Positions 61,237 through 64,000 of a DNA stretch of 64,000 bases are shown here, in pieces. The DNA is from JAADFF01 sp013153035 (GTDB lineage Bacteria; Coprothermobacterota; Coprothermobacteria; Coprothermobacterales; JAADFF01). The notes under the pieces were generated by a model, which saw nothing but the letters and a program-made list of their open reading frames with translations, searched no databases and was not told the origin of the DNA. The position numbers and the translations under genes are program-made. The stretch lies in NCBI GenBank assembly GCA_026184435.1, contig CP046447.1, one strand, 5' to 3'. The first letter of the stretch is position 1, and every line of letters starts with the position of its first letter.

Positions 61237-61617
61237 TTACTTGAGCTCGATAACGGCGCCAGCCTCTTCGAGCTTCTTCTTGATATCTTCGGCCTCTTCC
61301 TTGGAAATACCCTCTTTGATTGTAGAAGGAGCGTTGTCGACAAGCTCCTTGGCCTCTTTAAGACCAAGACCAGTAAGCTGACGAAGAACCTTAATAACAT
61401 TGAGCTTCTTAGGACCGGCCTCTTTAAGGACGACATCCCACTCGGTCTTCTCCTCTGCTGGCTCAGCAGCAGCACCGGCGGCTGGCATAGCAGCCATCAT
61501 TACAGGAGCGGATGCGGAAACACCAAACTCCTCCTCTATTGCTTTTACGAGATCGACAAGATCCATAACGGTCATACCCTTAAGGGCTTCAATGATCTGT
61601 TCCTTTGTGCAGGACAT
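61237..61617 (-). CDS. rplL: 50S ribosomal protein L7/L12
   Basis: Flexible stalk protein that recruits translation factors. 126 residues with an N-terminal dimerisation domain, Ala-rich hinge (PAAGAAAEPAEE) and C-terminal factor-binding domain (KLNVIKVLRQLTGLGLKEAK). AAGGAGGTAGATAGAT precedes the ATG. Last gene of rplK-rplA-rplJ-rplL. Confidence 0.99.
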   Translation of the reverse strand: MSCTKEQIIEALKGMTVMDLVDLVKAIEEEFGVSASAPVMMAAMPAAGAAAEPAEEKTEWDVVLKEAGPKKLNVIKVLRQLTGLGLKEAKELVDNAPSTIKEGISKEEAEDIKKKLEEAGAVIELK

Positions 61618-61674
61618 ATCTATCTACCTCCTTTTATTCTTTCTTTTTATTTTGTTTTTTAGGTGTTCAGAGCC

Positions 61675-62220
61675 TTAGGCTCCCTCTTCTTCTTTCTTGT
61701 TCTTCAAAGCCTGAAGAACATTGGCAAGATCTCTTACTGGTGCCTGAAGTACGCTTGCCATGTTCTTAAGCGGCGCGGCAAATGCAGCAGCCACCATTGC
61801 AAGTGCCTGCTCTCTGGAAGGCATCTCGGCAAGCTGCTCGACCTTCTCAGGACCAAAGACCCTACCCTCAAGAATGAGTAGTTTGGGCTCAAGTACATCA
61901 TACTGCTTTCTCATATCCTTGTAGAGCTTAGCAGCTACAACAGGATCATCGTAGGCAAAGATCATAGCAGTTGTATACTTAAATGCCTCAGCTGGGATAT
62001 CCTCGTATCCCTCCTCTTCAAATGCGATACGGATGAGAGTGTTTTTGTAGACCTTCATCTCAAGACCGTTTTTACGAATCTCGGCACGAAGGTCCATCAT
62101 ATCACCGGAGGTAATACCCTCGAACTTTGTGAGAATCACAGCTGTAGCCTTTGCTATCTTCTCTCTAATCTCCTGGACCTTCTTAACCTTCTCTGGTCTG
62201 GGACTCTTACCTGTAATCAC
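61675..62220 (-). CDS. rplJ: 50S ribosomal protein L10
   Basis: Stalk base that anchors L7/L12 dimers. 181 residues with IRKNGLEMKVYKNTLIRIA and the C-terminal helix for L7/L12 binding. GTG start with GGAGG 5 bases upstream. The upstream leader has an attenuator-like hairpin and probably an L10-binding site, so L10 may autoregulate rplJ-rplL. Confidence 0.98.
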   Translation of the reverse strand: MITGKSPRPEKVKKVQEIREKIAKATAVILTKFEGITSGDMMDLRAEIRKNGLEMKVYKNTLIRIAFEEEGYEDIPAEAFKYTTAMIFAYDDPVVAAKLYKDMRKQYDVLEPKLLILEGRVFGPEKVEQLAEMPSREQALAMVAAAFAAPLKNMASVLQAPVRDLANVLQALKNKKEEEGA

Positions 62221-62240
62221 ACTTTCACCTCCTCTCTATG

Positions 62241-62269
62241 AAAAAAGCCTGCCGACGGAGTCGGCAGGC
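62241..62269 (-). terminator. Attenuator hairpin before rplJ
   Basis: A perfect 10-bp stem, GCCTGCCGAC (62247-62256) and GTCGGCAGGC (62260-62269), with loop GGA, followed on the minus strand by six T residues (62246-62241). It ends 21 bases before the rplJ start, so it can stop transcription before rplJ-rplL or be blocked by an alternative leader fold. Confidence 0.85.
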
Positions 62270-62379
62270 CTATCACAAACACACCTATTTGCTTTTCGCC
62301 TATCCGACCTCCGCCGGTACCCCTTAAACGGGGGTTTGCGACCGACTTCTCAGGTCAAACCGGTTTTTATAATACCATA
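62241..62379 (-). promoter_or_regulatory. Ribosomal protein L10 leader region
   Basis: The 159-base gap between rplA and rplJ is GC-richer than other gaps here and contains several helices on the minus strand: an AACCCCCGTTTAAGGGG hairpin region, a GGTCGG/CCGACC-type pairing, then the terminator. This layout matches the known L10 leader class, in which L10(L12)4 binds mRNA to regulate its own synthesis. Fold details are not verified here. Confidence 0.65.
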
Positions 62380-63096
62380 TTATACAGACTTTTTGGTAGC
62401 AAAGTCTGTTGCGTCTTTGACATTAACCCTCACACCGGGGCCCATGGTTGGTGCAAGCACCATCTTTTTGATATAGGCACCTTTAGAAGAAGCAGGTTTT
62501 GCTGCCAAGACTGCAGCAAGAGCAGCCTTGATATTTTCAAGAAGCTTCTGTTCATCAAAAGAAGCCTTACCTACAGGTATATGAAGGTTTCCAGTCTTAT
62601 CGTTTCTGAACTCAATTTTACCAGCCTTAAATTCCTTTACAGCGGCGGCAATGTCATTGGTAACAGTGCCAGCCTTGGGGTTAGGCATAAGGCCACGGGG
62701 ACCAAGTATTCTTGCAATCTTGGAAACCTTTCTCATCTGATCAGGGGTAGCAATGGCTATATCAAAGTCAAGCCATCCCTTCTGAATTTTCTCTATAAGG
62801 TCATCAGAACCCACATAGTCGGCTCCTGCCTCTTTAGCCTCCTCAGCCTTTGCTCCCTCGGCAAACACAAGAACCCTCACATTCTTACCTGTACCATGAG
62901 GAAGCACAACAGAAGACCTGATATTCTGATCAGGTTTCTTTGGGTCAATACCCATTCTCATGTGGAGCTCGATGGTCTCGTCAAACTTGGCTGTTGCAAG
63001 CTCTTTAACAAGCTTTACTGCTTCCTTAATAGAATACTCTGCATTTCTGTCATACTTTTCAAGTAGTGCTTTATATCTCTTTCCTCTCTTTGCCAC
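62380..63096 (-). CDS. rplA: 50S ribosomal protein L1
   Basis: L1-stalk protein that moves E-site tRNA and represses its own message in some bacteria. 238 residues with MRMGIDPKKPDQNIRSSVVLPHGTGK, GPRGLMPNPKAGTVTNDIAA and FRNDKTGNLHIPVGKASF. GTG start 7 bases after AGGAGGG. Downstream of rplK. Confidence 0.99.
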   Translation of the reverse strand: MAKRGKRYKALLEKYDRNAEYSIKEAVKLVKELATAKFDETIELHMRMGIDPKKPDQNIRSSVVLPHGTGKNVRVLVFAEGAKAEEAKEAGADYVGSDDLIEKIQKGWLDFDIAIATPDQMRKVSKIARILGPRGLMPNPKAGTVTNDIAAAVKEFKAGKIEFRNDKTGNLHIPVGKASFDEQKLLENIKAALAAVLAAKPASSKGAYIKKMVLAPTMGPGVRVNVKDATDFATKKSV

Positions 63097-63149
63097 TGTT
63101 CATCCCTCCTTGTGGTTCTATCGGGCAAATGGCCCTCCCACTGTAGTGA

Positions 63150-63593
63150 TTAGTCTACTACCTCAATACCCATGGAGCGGGCAGTACCCTCTATCATGCG
63201 CATAGCTGCCTCTATATCATCGGTATTGAGGTCTTTCATCTTGCTCTCAGCAATTTCTTTAACCTGCTTGCGTGTAACTTTTCCTACTTTAACCTTATTG
63301 GGCTCAGAAGAACCCTTTGCCACACCGGCTGCCCTCTTCAAAAGGAAGGAAGCTGGTGGTGTCTTAATCTCAAAAGAGAAAGACTTATCTGCATAAACGG
63401 TAACATCAACAGGAACAATAACATCACCCATCTGGGCTGTCTTTGCATTAAAGGCCTTACAGAAGGCCATGATGTTAATACCACGCTGACCAAGAATAGG
63501 ACCAACTGGTGGTGCAGGAGAAGCCTTTCCTGCAGGTAACACCATCCTAAACTGGTCTACTATTTTCTTTTTGCTCTTCTTCTTAGGTGCCAT
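63150..63593 (-). CDS. rplK: 50S ribosomal protein L11
   Basis: Component of the GTPase-associated centre. 147 residues with PAGKASPAPPVGPILGQRGINI and the C-terminal RNA-binding domain (KVGKVTRKQVKEIAESKM, AAMRMIEGTARSMGI). Good AAGGAGGG ribosome site. Between nusG and rplA. Confidence 0.99.
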   Translation of the reverse strand: MAPKKKSKKKIVDQFRMVLPAGKASPAPPVGPILGQRGINIMAFCKAFNAKTAQMGDVIVPVDVTVYADKSFSFEIKTPPASFLLKRAAGVAKGSSEPNKVKVGKVTRKQVKEIAESKMKDLNTDDIEAAMRMIEGTARSMGIEVVD

Positions 63594-63606
63594 TTTTCAA
63601 CCCTCC

Positions 63607-64000
63607 TTACTTCTTCTTTCTCACCTGGACAAAGTCCAGCTCGGCAATAACCTCTCTACCAAAGACATGTATTGCCACATACACTCTCTTACGCTCGTGA
63701 TCCACTTGGGTAACTCTACCCTCTTTACCCCTAAATGGACCATCAATAACCTCAACCAGGTCACCAACCTCAATATCGAGCTTGGGAGCCTGATCTTCAT
63801 CGGCATTAAGTACCGCAAGCATCTCCTCATCATCTACAGGAGAGGGCCTTCCATCAACACTAACAAAACCATGAACACCCGGCGTGAACCTAATAAGTGT
63901 CCATGTATCACTATCCATAGCACCCTTTGTAGGGTCTATAACAACCTCAACAAACACATAACCAGGATAGATAACCTTCTCTACCTTCCTAGGCTTGTTG
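63607..64000 (-). CDS. nusG: Transcription antitermination protein NusG (partial)
   Basis: The 3-prime portion of nusG; the reading frame continues past the window edge without a start (NKPRKVEKVIYPGYVFVEV upstream of the listed Met). The NGN domain end has YPGYVFVEVVIDP and WTLIRFTPGVHGFVS, and the C-terminal KOW domain has VGDLVEVIDGPFRGKEGRV. Followed by rplK after 13 bases, the standard order. Confidence 0.97.
   Translation of the reverse strand, partial: NKPRKVEKVIYPGYVFVEVVIDPTKGAMDSDTWTLIRFTPGVHGFVSVDGRPSPVDDEEMLAVLNADEDQAPKLDIEVGDLVEVIDGPFRGKEGRVTQVDHERKRVYVAIHVFGREVIAELDFVQVRKKK

Noticed and set aside
1..64000. CRISPR arrays, insertion sequences, prophage or integrase genes
   Set aside because: No direct repeats with spacers, no transposase motifs and no terminal inverted repeats were found by reading the window; gaps are too short to hold them.

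Overview
The window is a gene-dense bacterial chromosome segment with almost no non-coding DNA. It has no mobile elements, CRISPR arrays or rRNA, and carries one tRNA. Most genes lie on the minus strand in long runs with overlapping start and stop codons. Moderate-to-low GC, frequent AGA and ATA codons, many GTG and TTG starts with strong AGGAGG-type ribosome sites, a Thermotoga-like short S-adenosylhomocysteinase, flavin-dependent thymidylate synthase, FliW/CsrA flagellar control and glycine cleavage with split P-protein suggest a flagellated, probably anaerobic and possibly thermophilic bacterium. It would belong to a deep or Firmicutes-like lineage (Bacillota, Thermotogota, Synergistota or relatives). 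The sequence alone does not let me name it.

Layout. 0-7.8 kb (minus): smpB, sepF, ricT, a tmk-holB gene fusion, a Ycf45/R3H-type ATPase, recR, dnaX and tadA, with a lone tRNA-Leu(CAG) on the plus strand. The order recalls the Bacillus tadA-dnaX-ebfC-recR...tmk-holB-ricT region, but ebfC is absent and tmk and holB are one gene. 7.9-8.8 kb (plus): a phosphofructokinase homologue with several altered active-site motifs. 8.8-21.6 kb (minus): a flagellar/chemotaxis cluster (cheW, cheA, cheC, cheD, fliA, a SwrB-like gene, two rod/hook genes, HDOD, flgM, flgN, flgK, flgL, fliW, csrA) with two unrecognised soluble proteins and one unrecognised membrane protein; a sigma-28-like promoter stands before flgM. 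22.9-24.0 kb (plus): an ICMT-like membrane protein and trmI. 24.0-40.7 kb (minus): Ser/Thr kinase, PP2C phosphatase, prmC, prfA, thyX, rho, glycine cleavage genes, a one-pass membrane protein with a possible sensor domain, thrS and a Ski2-like helicase. 40.8-45.8 kb (plus): ahcY, a KtrB/TrkH potassium channel subunit and a large PilZ-DUF2254-like membrane protein. 45.8-48.6 kb (minus): feoB-feoA-dtxR iron uptake. 48.7-61.1 kb (minus): a motor-dead PriA homologue, metK, an orphan, an active-site-altered FolD homologue, ribF, truB, two adjacent DHH-type genes (one degenerate), rbfA, ylxP, infB, nusA and rimP. 61.2-64 kb (minus): rplL, rplJ, rplA, rplK and the 3-prime part of nusG, with an L10-type leader and attenuator before rplJ.

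How genes work together. FlgM/FliA and FliW/CsrA form two checkpoints of flagellar assembly, and CheC/CheD with CheA/CheW make a Bacillus/Thermotoga-type chemotaxis core. One-carbon metabolism is represented by gcvTHP, thyX, metK, ahcY and a folD homologue. The kinase/phosphatase pair and the PilZ protein beside the potassium channel are the signalling elements most worth study. Other strong observations are an A9 slippage tract in dnaX with stops in both alternative frames, and a family of 'known' enzymes that lack catalytic residues (PfkA, FolD, PriA, a second DHH protein).
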